From Polycladidibacter hongkongensis (lineage in GTDB: Bacteria > Pseudomonadota > Alphaproteobacteria > Rhizobiales > Stappiaceae): a stretch of 64,000 bases of DNA. The stretch is from NCBI RefSeq assembly GCF_001561995.1, contig NZ_LLWC01000036.1:310001-374000 (forward strand), written 5' to 3'. The notes under the pieces are model-generated. The model saw only the letters and a list, made by a program, of their open reading frames with translations. It was not told where the DNA came from and did no database searches. Position numbers and translations under genes: made by a program. Below are positions 35,408-43,355 of this stretch, piece after piece. Every line of letters starts with the position of its first letter. Position 1 is the stretch's first letter.

Positions 35408-36202
35408 TTAGTTTTTCGATTTATAATCGAAGAACCACTTCTTGTTCAACGCTTCAATTGTGCCATCCGCTTGCATCTGTGCAAGGGCCGCATTAATCGG
35501 CGCGGCAAGATCGGAGCCCGGTGTCAGGATGAAGCCGAACTGCTCTGATCCAAGCGGGCCTCCGACAACCTTGAAGGCATCTGGTGCAGCGCCCATGTAC
35601 CCCTTAGCGGAGGTCGCATCCATAAGCACGGTATCTACATCCCCGGCTTTCAACGCCATCACGGATGCACCGAAGGTCTCAAAGAGTTGGATGCGCGGGT
35701 TGCTCTCGTTGCCATCAAGCACATCATACACGGCCACGTAGAAATTTGTTGTGCCGGTCTGCGCACCAACAAGCAGATCTTTGTTTGCCGCAAAGCCTTT
35801 GGCGTCGGTGAAGCGATCTTCATCAGCGCGCACGAGCATAAACATTTCAGAGGTCATGTAGGGATCTGAAAAGTCGATCTGCTTCTTACGCTCATCATTG
35901 ATGGTAATGCCATCCATGCCGACATCAAACTGGCCTTGGCGCACGGCCTCGATCATCGTATCCCACGATGCAAGGCGCCAATCCACTTTGGCATTGAGGC
36001 GCTTGGCTATTTCGTTAAATGCATCATATTCCCAACCAATGCCCTCACCTGTTTTGGGATCAGCGAAGTTGAGTGGTGTGTAGGCGTTTTCAGTAACTGC
36101 CACGATAGTACGACCATCCAAATCCGGAAGGTCTGAAGCTGTTGCCCCTGCAGTGAGCGCAAGAAGGGCGGCCATGGCGCGTGCCATTATTCTGGAAAGC
36201 AT
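35408..36202 (-). CDS. Amino-acid ABC transporter substrate-binding protein
   Basis: A 264-residue periplasmic binding protein of the SBP_bac_3 family. It has a signal peptide (MLSRIMARAMAALLALTAG, cleaved near ATA-SDLPD). Motifs are YTPLNFADPKTGEGIGWEYD, the Arg-containing DVGMDGITINDERKKQIDFS, DAKGFAANKDLLVGAQTGT, and the closing ALNKKWFFD. Polar amino acid is the likely ligand, but identity is unknown. ATG 36202 has AAGGA eight bases upstream. It is the first gene of a two-gene operon with the permease; no ATP-binding subunit is nearby. Confidence 0.9.
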   Translation of the reverse strand: MLSRIMARAMAALLALTAGATASDLPDLDGRTIVAVTENAYTPLNFADPKTGEGIGWEYDAFNEIAKRLNAKVDWRLASWDTMIEAVRQGQFDVGMDGITINDERKKQIDFSDPYMTSEMFMLVRADEDRFTDAKGFAANKDLLVGAQTGTTNFYVAVYDVLDGNESNPRIQLFETFGASVMALKAGDVDTVLMDATSAKGYMGAAPDAFKVVGGPLGSEQFGFILTPGSDLAAPINAALAQMQADGTIEALNKKWFFDYKSKN

Positions 36203-36604
36203 CTGTTTGTCCTTAAGGTCTGCCTGAAGGCAGGTAAAACAGGTCAATATACAACGTAGGTGCAAATAGGCAGCTCCGCGCTGTAACGCAAGAGACAGAA
36301 TCGCTCCTTACTTGCAATTTTACAGAAATTTTTGCCATTTCGAAAGCACACCTGGACGCCCAACAAGCGCTATCGGCATGAACAACGCAAATGTGCCTCT
36401 GTTGTAAGTGGCAAACAAGTTACTCCAAGTTGTTTGTCTGGCTAATTTTTGTTGGATTGTTTTTTGAAATGAGCCAGTTGGCGAATTAATCACGGCTTAT
36501 CCCATGAAATTTCAGGGACAGACTTCCGACTTATTTTGCGCTTGCCTGCCGTAACGTTATCTATGCAGATAAACTGACGAGTAGGCTTGGTGCAAGGGTA
36601 GAGC
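36203..36604. other. Divergent gap between binding protein and Na/Pi gene
   Basis: 402 bp between the divergent binding-protein and Na/Pi-transporter genes. One clear dyad is present (CAAACAA-N11-TTGTTTG, 36412-36436). No coding frame is supported. Confidence 0.4.
36412..36436. promoter_or_regulatory. Inverted repeat, possible operator
   Basis: CAAACAA (36412-36418) and TTGTTTG (36430-36436) form a perfect 7-bp dyad with an 11-bp spacer, in a divergent promoter region. The binding protein is unknown. Confidence 0.35.
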
Positions 36605-37756
36605 GTGGTACAGCGGCGAAAACACTCACAGGGTGTCTCAGGACAGGCAGTTGGAACGACTGTTTTGAACTGGATGTCGATCTGTTTCCTGATGTATTTT
36701 TTAGTGTGTGCACTGGGAATACTCGGAGAAGGGTTTCGCCTAGCTGGCGAACTATACGCCAAAGAAATTCTAATCGGAGTGAGCGGGCCGCTCAGTGGTG
36801 TTCTTATTGGTGTTCTAGCAACTGCGCTGGTGCAAAGCTCGTCACTTGTGACCAGTTTGCTAGTGGCGTTGGTGGCGGGTGGGCTGCCGATTGAAACCGC
36901 CCTACCGATTATCTTTGGTGCAAATGTAGGCACCACGATCTCAAACAGTCTTATCAGCTTCTCACTCCTGCCAGATAAACAAGCCTTCGGGCGGGCGTTT
37001 GCTGCTGCCAGCGTGCATGATGTGTTTAACTTGCTGTGCCTTTTTGTGTTACTGCCCTTTGAGCTGAGTACAGGGCTGCTTGAGCATGTTAGCGGAGTTG
37101 TTGCAACTTGGCTTTCCAGCGAATTTGCCGGTGGGGGACTAACATTGGCGCTACCGGCAATGACAGCACCAATTGTGGACTGGATGTCCGACTGGGCGCA
37201 CACAAAAGCACCGGAGAGCGGCGCTTATGTCCTCATAGGCAGCGCACTCCTGCTGGCAGGATTTGCACTATTCTATTTAAAAAGCCTATTTGCGCAGACC
37301 TTCACCGACAAAGCGCAACGCCTGCTGAATAGTTCATTGAACCAGCATCCGCTTCGCGCGGCCACAAGCGGCACATTGGCGACTGTTTTCCTCCAGTCTT
37401 CATCTGCGACAACATCACTCATGGTACCGCTTGCGGCATCAGGAACGCTCAGCTTGCGTTCGGTTTTCCCTATCACAATGGGGGCGAATATCGGCACTTG
37501 CGTCACGGCGTTGATCGTTGCTTTCGGCCTGAAACAAGACCAAGGCGCGGCCCTGCAACTGGCTTTGGTGCACACGCTGTTTAACGTGGTCGGTGTCGGA
37601 GTTTTCCTTTGTTTTAAAGGGCTTTGGCAGATACCGCTGCAAGCGGCCTCTTGGCTAGGAAAGCTTGGGGAACGCTCTGCAATAGCGGCTGGGGCTTATG
37701 TTGCCTTGATCTATTATGGGCTACCGATAGCACTGCTGTTGCTCATTGGACTTTGA
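36605..37756 (+). CDS. Na/Pi-cotransporter family protein
   Basis: A 383-residue inner-membrane protein of the PNaS (Na+/phosphate symporter) family. The family's inverted duplication is visible as two QSSS signatures: TALVQSSSLVTSLLVALV with PIIFGANVGTT, and TVFLQSSSATTSLMVPLA with PITMGANIGTC. About nine hydrophobic helices are present. The PhoU-like C-terminal domain found in some relatives is missing. The start is GTG 36605 with AAGGG seven bases upstream; ATG 36674 is an alternative. It stands alone. Confidence 0.9.
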   Translation: MVQRRKHSQGVSGQAVGTTVLNWMSICFLMYFLVCALGILGEGFRLAGELYAKEILIGVSGPLSGVLIGVLATALVQSSSLVTSLLVALVAGGLPIETALPIIFGANVGTTISNSLISFSLLPDKQAFGRAFAAASVHDVFNLLCLFVLLPFELSTGLLEHVSGVVATWLSSEFAGGGLTLALPAMTAPIVDWMSDWAHTKAPESGAYVLIGSALLLAGFALFYLKSLFAQTFTDKAQRLLNSSLNQHPLRAATSGTLATVFLQSSSATTSLMVPLAASGTLSLRSVFPITMGANIGTCVTALIVAFGLKQDQGAALQLALVHTLFNVVGVGVFLCFKGLWQIPLQAASWLGKLGERSAIAAGAYVALIYYGLPIALLLLIGL

Positions 37757-37828
37757 GTTTATCCAGCACCGTTACATCAAAGATATTGATGATATTGATC
37801 TTGAATTATCATTTGAACTTATCACTCG

Positions 37829-37865
37829 AATCCTATTAGGTAAGCATTGCTAACCTAATAGGATT
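37829..37865 (+). promoter_or_regulatory. Hairpin covering the EamA ribosome site
   Basis: AATCCTATTAGGT (37829-37841) pairs perfectly with ACCTAATAGGATT (37853-37865), a 13-bp stem with an 11-base loop. The 3' arm includes AGGA (37860-37863), the ribosome site for ATG 37872. A few T-residues follow, so it may also act as terminator for the upstream gene. Confidence 0.6.
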
Positions 37866-37871
37866 TTCTAT

Positions 37872-38792
37872 ATGTCTATTTCCTTCAAAGCTGCCAGCAG
37901 CACGAGCAGCCGCTTCGCCCTTGGCGGTTATGACCTGTTTTTATACTGCGCCACCGTGCTGGCATGGGGTTTCAGTTGGTATGCAATAAAATTGCAAGGG
38001 GGTGTTGCTGTTGAAATTTCGTTGTTTTGGCGCTTCTTCCTGGCCGCGATTGGGATGCTTATCTGGGCTGCTGTACGTGGGCACAAGCTGCGGTTCGGAC
38101 TCACGCAGCATTTGGGATTTGCACTCTTAGGTGCTTTGCTTTTTTGCATAAACTTCTTGTTCTTTTATAATGGGACACAGCTGCTCCCTTCTGGTTTGGT
38201 TTCTGTTGTTTTTTCACTGGCCTCGGTGCTTAATCTTGCGCTTGGTTTTCTGCTATTTGGCCAACGGCAAAGCCTGCGGGTTCTGGCAGGCGGCCTGTTA
38301 GGATTTGGTGGCGTATTGCTGATGTTCTGGCCGCAATTTGGCGGGGCAAATTTTGATCAAGGGGCACTGATCGGCCTTGGGCTGTGTGCTGCGGGAACCT
38401 TGAGCTTCAGCTGCGCAAACATGGTCTCCGCCCGGCTGCAATCCTTCGGCATATCAGTGGTCTCCGCTGGTTTTTGGGGGATGATCTACGGCAGCGGCTA
38501 TTTGGCAATTGCCGGATTAGTGCGCGGCAGCACGTTCACCCCACCTGCAGACCCTGTGTATCTGGGCGCGTTGTTGTACCTCGTTGTGATTGCATCAGTT
38601 GTTGCCTTTGGCTCTTACCTCACCTTGCTCGGGCGGATCGGTTCTGCCAGAGCAGGCTATGCAACGGTGATGTTTCCGGTGTTGGCGCTGCTCGTTTCAA
38701 CCGCGCTAGAGGGTTATCAGTGGACATGGTTCGCCGTTGCCGGGCTTACCAGCGTACTTATCGGCAACATATTGGTACTGACCCGAGGATGA
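37872..38792 (+). CDS. EamA-family (DMT) transporter
   Basis: A 306-residue inner-membrane transporter with ten predicted helices in two EamA repeats (about 22-152 and 165-303). Repeat features are LAWGFSWYAIKLQGG and FFYNGTQLLPSGLVSVVFSL in the first, and the second-repeat end RAGYATVMFPVLALLVSTAL. Drug, metabolite or amino-acid export is typical; the substrate is unknown. The ribosome site AGGA is inside a strong hairpin directly upstream, suggesting translational control. It is convergent with a LysR gene (12-bp gap). Confidence 0.9.
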   Translation: MSISFKAASSTSSRFALGGYDLFLYCATVLAWGFSWYAIKLQGGVAVEISLFWRFFLAAIGMLIWAAVRGHKLRFGLTQHLGFALLGALLFCINFLFFYNGTQLLPSGLVSVVFSLASVLNLALGFLLFGQRQSLRVLAGGLLGFGGVLLMFWPQFGGANFDQGALIGLGLCAAGTLSFSCANMVSARLQSFGISVVSAGFWGMIYGSGYLAIAGLVRGSTFTPPADPVYLGALLYLVVIASVVAFGSYLTLLGRIGSARAGYATVMFPVLALLVSTALEGYQWTWFAVAGLTSVLIGNILVLTRG

Positions 38793-38804
38793 CTGCGGCT
38801 CGCC

Positions 38805-39689
38805 TTACTCTGCAGCAACATCAAATGACACATTGCCGATCGAGGAAATGATGTGCTGTATCAGTGCTTGGTGAACGTTTTCTGTCGCGCTGATGGATTT
38901 AAGCAGGGAGATGTCGCAGGGGCCAAGCGGCGGCATTCCCTCTTTTTCCCCGAGTATTCGATGTACACTGCGAATGGCACTGGCGGGGAGGACAGCGATG
39001 GCAAGACCTGCTTGCACTGCACCTGAAAGCGCGGCGGCGCTTGCACTTGAAAACACCACCTGATACGGCCGCTGCGTCTTTTCCATAGCCGAAATGGCCT
39101 TGTTGCGCCAAGAACAGGTGATCGGACCAACGGCGATTGGCATGGGGTCTTTGTCATGCAAGACAACATCTTGCGGGCCAACCCAGTGCAGCTGTTCGCG
39201 GCGAATGATCGTTCCGGGAACATCTGTACAATCGCTGCCTGTTACAATGGCGAGATCCAGCTCGCCCCGTCTGATCTTCACGCCAAGGTCCATGCTGCTT
39301 TCACAAAAAACCTCAAGCTGTGTAGAGGGATTGATGCGGCCGAAAGCGGCAAGCACTTGTGGTAGTAATCGTTCTGCATAGTCATCTGGCAAGCCAAGGC
39401 GGACCTGACCGGCAATCTCTTTGTCTTTTGCAAAGGCGACAACTGTTTCGTCATTCAGCGCGATCATTCGGCGTGCATAATCAACAAGGCGGTGCCCATC
39501 GTCGGTAAGGCGCGAATTGCGGCCATCTTTGGCAAACAGGGTTTGCCCCAGACGTTCCTCAAGGCGGCGCATTTGCATAGAAACTGCGGATTGCGTCTTG
39601 TGAACTGCCTCGCCAGCCTTAGAAAAACCGCCAAGCTCTGCAATCGCCAAGAAAGTGCGCAACTGATCAACATCGAGCGAATAGGGCAT
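38805..39689 (-). CDS. LysR family regulator (first of a related pair)
   Basis: A 294-residue LysR regulator. The HTH (about 5-62) contains FLAIAELGGFSKAGEAVHKTQSAVSMQM in two adjacent stretches; the effector domain (about 90-285) includes VRLGLPDDYAERLLPQVLAAF. It closely resembles the LysR at 40327-41196 (same TQSAVSMQ, LPDDYAERxLP and LPxSAxR blocks). ATG 39689 with GGAG six to seven bases upstream is chosen. The pair flanks a DUF1127 gene. Its start faces that gene across 218 bp containing an inverted GATCAATT/AATTGATC repeat. Confidence 0.88.
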   Translation of the reverse strand: MPYSLDVDQLRTFLAIAELGGFSKAGEAVHKTQSAVSMQMRRLEERLGQTLFAKDGRNSRLTDDGHRLVDYARRMIALNDETVVAFAKDKEIAGQVRLGLPDDYAERLLPQVLAAFGRINPSTQLEVFCESSMDLGVKIRRGELDLAIVTGSDCTDVPGTIIRREQLHWVGPQDVVLHDKDPMPIAVGPITCSWRNKAISAMEKTQRPYQVVFSSASAAALSGAVQAGLAIAVLPASAIRSVHRILGEKEGMPPLGPCDISLLKSISATENVHQALIQHIISSIGNVSFDVAAE

Positions 39690-39744
39690 CTTTTTCTCCG
39701 CAATCATCTTAATGGGGATCGCAAATATTTTAATCACAGATGCT

Positions 39745-39784
39745 GATCAATTTCCATCATAAACATTCATTTGAAGAATTGATC
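39745..39784. promoter_or_regulatory. Inverted GATCAATT repeat upstream of LysR
   Basis: GATCAATT (39745-39752) and AATTGATC (39777-39784) form a dyad with a 24-base spacer. Possible operator half-sites for the LysR regulator. Confidence 0.35.
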
Positions 39785-39907
39785 TCAACGCATGATATTT
39801 CATTGCAAGAGCCCGGCTCGCCAATACACCAAAAGGACGGTGGGTAGCCGGAGATCGTTTTGACATTACTTCGCAAGGCGACACAGTGCCCTTGAAGGAG
39901 GCCGAAT

Positions 39908-40252
39908 ATGACCTACGCATACCCAACCCCTGAAGTTCACAGCAATAAAAATCTCGCTTGCCGAGGCAACTTCGAACCTTTGACTGTTAAAGGCACAATG
40001 CGCGCTGTGGGGCACTTTTTTGGCCGTGTTTACAAACACTATCAAGACCGCCGCTCTATTGCGCAACTGGCTGGTGTTGAAGACAGAATGCTCAAGGATA
40101 TTGGCGTGACACGCGGGGATGTGCTTTGTGCCCTAGAGCAACACGACGGCGTTGACCCCTCTTTGCACTTGGCAGATCGCGCTCGCGAACGGCAGGCCGC
40201 CGACATCGCTCAGCGCCGCGTTGAGTGGCATTGGAAGAACGGCGACCTCTGA
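39908..40252 (+). CDS. DUF1127 domain protein
   Basis: A 114-residue protein with a C-central DUF1127 motif: RRSIAQLAGVEDRMLKDIGV (about residues 48-67) followed by TRGDV. In alphaproteobacteria, small DUF1127 proteins affect phosphate and carbon metabolism and RNA turnover; this one has extra N- and C-terminal segments (about 35 and 45 residues). A perfect AAGGAGG lies six bases upstream of ATG. It is placed between two related LysR genes transcribed on the opposite strand. It is probably a regulated target of one of them. Confidence 0.85.
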   Translation: MTYAYPTPEVHSNKNLACRGNFEPLTVKGTMRAVGHFFGRVYKHYQDRRSIAQLAGVEDRMLKDIGVTRGDVLCALEQHDGVDPSLHLADRARERQAADIAQRRVEWHWKNGDL

Positions 40253-40326
40253 CCCCCTTGATGAGGCCAGTGCCGTTTTCTTGATGGCGGATCACATTTC
40301 CTTGCCGCCTCTTGCAACGCCTCGCA

Positions 40327-41196
40327 TTACTGCGAGATGTTGTAGAGCGAGGATACGATGTGATCCGCCAAAGCTTTTGCAGTGGCCTGCCCCCCGTTTG
40401 GCCCTCGGACTAGTCCGATTTCACAAAGAGGCAGCTGCGGAAACCCCTCTTCTGGCGTAAGTACCCGCATTCCCGGGCGGAGGGCTGATTCTGGCAATAC
40501 GGAGACAGCGAGCCCGGACAAAACCGCAGCGGAAACCGCAGTAGAATTCCAACTCGTATAGAGAACCTTGTAGGCCCTGCCCATCTCCTCCAGTGTGCTT
40601 TCAGCCGCAAGGCGCCAATCACAATGGCGATTACCTAGCGCAAGATGCAAGGTTTCTTCATGAGTGACGGCATGCCGGGTCGAACCAACCCAGACCAAGG
40701 GCTCTCGGCGAATGACTTGATCGTGACGCGCCCATGAACGACGGCGCACATGCGTTACAATGGCCAAATCGATTTCATCCGCTTCCAGTGATGTGCGTAG
40801 ATCCGGCGTTGGCGCACAAACAACAGAGACCTCTACCTTTGGATTAGATCGGGAAAAAAGGGCAAGAATCTCCGGCAAGAACCGCTCCGCATAGTCATCG
40901 GGCGTGCCAAGGCGCACAGTTCCGGCGACGGGCGCCTTTTCAAAGGTTGTTACAGCCTGTGCGTTGAGCCGAATGAGCTTTTCAGCAAAGGGGAGCAGTT
41001 CTTCCCCCTTGATGGTTAGGCGGCAGGTGCGGCCTTGCCGCTCAAACAGGGTGGTGTCTAGCTGTTCCTCAAGCTTTCTGATCTGCATAGATACAGCGGA
41101 TTGTGTTTTGTTCAGTTGGGCAGCTGCTCGGGTGAAGCTGCCTTGTTCATTTATTTTTATAAATGTTTGTAGCTGATCAAGATCTAGAAGACGCAC
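40327..41196 (-). CDS. LysR family regulator (second of a related pair)
   Basis: A 289-residue LysR regulator. The HTH region has LQTFIKINEQGSFTRAAAQL and NKTQSAVSMQIRKLEEQL, and the effector domain starts VRLGTPDDYAERFLPEILALF. It is clearly a paralogue of the LysR protein at 38805-39689. The start ATG 41196 faces an AT-rich region with a T-N11-A dyad (41222-41246), consistent with self-regulation and control of a divergent transcript. That transcript may be the candidate small RNA at 41317-41432. Confidence 0.88.
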   Translation of the reverse strand: MRLLDLDQLQTFIKINEQGSFTRAAAQLNKTQSAVSMQIRKLEEQLDTTLFERQGRTCRLTIKGEELLPFAEKLIRLNAQAVTTFEKAPVAGTVRLGTPDDYAERFLPEILALFSRSNPKVEVSVVCAPTPDLRTSLEADEIDLAIVTHVRRRSWARHDQVIRREPLVWVGSTRHAVTHEETLHLALGNRHCDWRLAAESTLEEMGRAYKVLYTSWNSTAVSAAVLSGLAVSVLPESALRPGMRVLTPEEGFPQLPLCEIGLVRGPNGGQATAKALADHIVSSLYNISQ

Positions 41197-41221
41197 GGCG
41201 ATTCACTCATAAATAATATTG

Positions 41222-41246
41222 ATCCAATCTATAAGTATTATTGGAT
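41222..41246. promoter_or_regulatory. LysR-type operator (ATCCAAT-N11-ATTGGAT)
   Basis: Perfect 7-bp inverted arms ATCCAAT (41222-41228) and ATTGGAT (41240-41246), spaced by 11 bp. This is exactly the T-N11-A geometry of LysR sites. It is located 26 bp upstream of the LysR gene. Confidence 0.6.
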
Positions 41247-41316
41247 AGTATTATCAATAGCACTCTGACATATTTGTGCAAGACATCTACTTGGGATGGA
41301 GCTTGCGCTCCGCTTT

Positions 41317-41432
41317 GACTGCCCCCTATTCGTCAGTCAGTTTATTTTCTTAAGAGATATCAGTTTGCTGCCCGCTGGCGTGTGACGTCGGTGGAACCTA
41401 TACCCGCCTGCCGGATGCAGGCGGGTCTTTTT
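41317..41432 (+). ncRNA. Candidate small RNA with its own terminator
   Basis: No coding gene on the plus strand ends here, yet a strong plus-strand terminator is at 41402-41432. Upstream are hairpins GGAGC-TTGC-GCTCC (41298-41311) and TGACTG/CAGTCA (41316-41321/41334-41339). A sigma-54-like promoter, TGGGATG-N4-TTGC (41292-41306), has correct -24/-12 spacing and would start RNA near 41317. The promoter is weakly supported, since the CAC of the consensus is missing. No Rfam-class match is claimed. Confidence 0.4.
41402..41432 (+). terminator. Orphan rho-independent terminator
   Basis: ACCCGCCTGC (41402-41411) pairs perfectly with GCAGGCGGGT (41417-41426), followed by CTTTTTT. The T-run is only on the plus strand, so it does not serve the neighbouring minus-strand genes. 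Confidence 0.85.
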
Positions 41433-41459
41433 TATTTGCTTTACTGCACAGGTAACCTG

Positions 41460-43223
41460 CTAGATGTAGCGATAAACACCAATCGGGGCCTCGCGCCCGC
41501 GCATGGCGTGCGCGCCAACGAATGCCCCCCGCTCTTTCTCCAGGACCTGAGCAAGTGTGTCTTCACTTGCCAATACGACAACACTGCGCGATTGCATGAC
41601 CTGTTTGCCGAACTCTTGCAGGCGCGCTGCAATATTCACCGTATCGCCAATTACCGTGTAGTTCATTCGATCTGAAGTGCCGATATTGCCGACCACAACA
41701 GGGCCGGTGTGAATGCCGATCCTTAAGCGAAAAACGGGTTGGTCCGGTGGTAGCTCCCCTGCTGCTTTTGCAGCAAAGTCCATTTCGATTTTCGCTGCAA
41801 TCGCCTTTGCGGCCTCCAACGCACGCAAAGCATGATCGGCCACAGGCTCTGGTGCCCCCCAAAAGGCCATAACGCCATCGCCTAGGTATTTGTCTACCGT
41901 TCCGCCTGTCGCGGCGATGGCTTCGGTGATTTGTTGAAAGTGGCGATTGAGGTGTTCCGTGGTTTCCTCGGGCTCCAGATTAGAAGCAAACGTGGTAAAC
42001 CCCACAATATCGGTGAACATTATTGTCAGCTCTTGTTGCTGGGTGCAGTCGAGCTGAGCAAAATCACTTTGCAGCAGTGCTTTTACCAATGTCTTGGGCA
42101 AATAACGGGCGAAAGCTTGCAGAGCTGCGCCCGCTGCATTGAATGTGCGGTTGGTATCATCAACCTCGCGAAAATGCGATGGTGGCAGCGTTTGCAGCGA
42201 GTCAAGATCGAGATCCTCGATGGCGCGGGCCTGTAAGGCCAAGCGTCGCAGCGGCGTTGAGAGTTTATTGCCAACGAACAGGATCAAGATCGCGCCAAGA
42301 CCAATTATCGCCAGCGCTATGGCTGAGACATGCTGTAGCGTGCTAATGGGGGCAGAAAAATCTGCCGCGGGCATGTAAGCGCCAACGATCAGCGGTATAT
42401 GCCCCTCGCGTTTTAAGTCTGCATAAAGAAATAGCGTTCTTTGCAGGTAAGTGTTGTCTACATGCGCTTGATAGGCTGTTTTCAATCGCCGGTACTCTGA
42501 GGAGCGGGTCCACAATTTGGCAAGGGGTGTTCCGGAAAGATCGTCAATTGCTGGAACCGGCTTTTTGATAGACCCTTGGTACAACGCGTAGGCTGGCTCC
42601 GTACTTGCCAAAACCATGTTTTGCTTAAAGAGAATGAATGCCTGCTCACCCTCTTTCCATACCATTTTGTCCAGCAGTGCCTTAAGTGTCGAGACAGGGT
42701 AATCAAATGATATGCGCTCAAACGTCCCTGTGTTTTGCTGTTCGAAGTAGGTTAGACGCAGGCAGGGTTGCCCAAGGTCTTCATCAAAGAATGGCGGGCT
42801 CCAGCTTAAAAAATTGTTTGTGCCGGCAAGGCGCCGCATTTTGCTATTAGGCGTTGGTGGCGATGTTGTCGAAAGTGTGAGCTCTTGAAATGGGTTGCTG
42901 AGGCTTAGCGTCATCTGCAACCCTTTGGGGCTGGTGTAGGTGACCCGTTTAATACTGGTGTGCCGCGCAAAGACGCGTTCGATTTTATGTCTGGTGGCTG
43001 CGGGTGCGGCGGCGAATTCATCAGCTGCAACCAGATCGGCAACCAGCAGCGCCTGCGCCTCTTCCTTGGCAAAATGGCTATCGACCACTTCGAGGGCACG
43101 ATCCAGCAGCAATTCGCCAATTTCACGCATAAATGTAATGGTCTGGCGCTCGGCTGTACGCTCCAACAAAAGGAACACGCCCAATCCGCTTAGCAAAAAT
43201 AGGAGCGCAAACCCGCCACCCAA
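41460..43223 (-). CDS. Membrane sensor class III adenylate cyclase
   Basis: A 587-residue protein. It has a first membrane segment at the N-terminus, a periplasmic sensor region of about 270 residues (Cache-like by layout), a second membrane segment (about 295-320), a HAMP linker, and a C-terminal class III cyclase domain (about 390-570). Catalytic residues are present: FTDIVGFT (metal Asp), TVDKYLGDGVMAFWG (Lys and second Asp), and VIGDTVNIAARLQ (Asp, Asn and Arg). The Asp/Lys pair favours ATP, giving cAMP. The start is uncertain: TTG 43223 is the only usual codon, has no ribosome site and begins inside the first membrane helix; the frame is open up to the rsmE stop. Confidence 0.85.
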   Translation of the reverse strand: MGGGFALLFLLSGLGVFLLLERTAERQTITFMREIGELLLDRALEVVDSHFAKEEAQALLVADLVAADEFAAAPAATRHKIERVFARHTSIKRVTYTSPKGLQMTLSLSNPFQELTLSTTSPPTPNSKMRRLAGTNNFLSWSPPFFDEDLGQPCLRLTYFEQQNTGTFERISFDYPVSTLKALLDKMVWKEGEQAFILFKQNMVLASTEPAYALYQGSIKKPVPAIDDLSGTPLAKLWTRSSEYRRLKTAYQAHVDNTYLQRTLFLYADLKREGHIPLIVGAYMPAADFSAPISTLQHVSAIALAIIGLGAILILFVGNKLSTPLRRLALQARAIEDLDLDSLQTLPPSHFREVDDTNRTFNAAGAALQAFARYLPKTLVKALLQSDFAQLDCTQQQELTIMFTDIVGFTTFASNLEPEETTEHLNRHFQQITEAIAATGGTVDKYLGDGVMAFWGAPEPVADHALRALEAAKAIAAKIEMDFAAKAAGELPPDQPVFRLRIGIHTGPVVVGNIGTSDRMNYTVIGDTVNIAARLQEFGKQVMQSRSVVVLASEDTLAQVLEKERGAFVGAHAMRGREAPIGVYRYI

Positions 43224-43355
43224 AGCGAGAGCAATTGGAAAGCGAAGGCGTGGACCAGAACGCCCTCCTTCGCCCTTAGCACTATGTTTCCTATTGGTTT
43301 TCTTAGTCGTCTGGCGTGTAGGAATGAGATGGACTCCAGCTGGTTTTGCCGTAGT

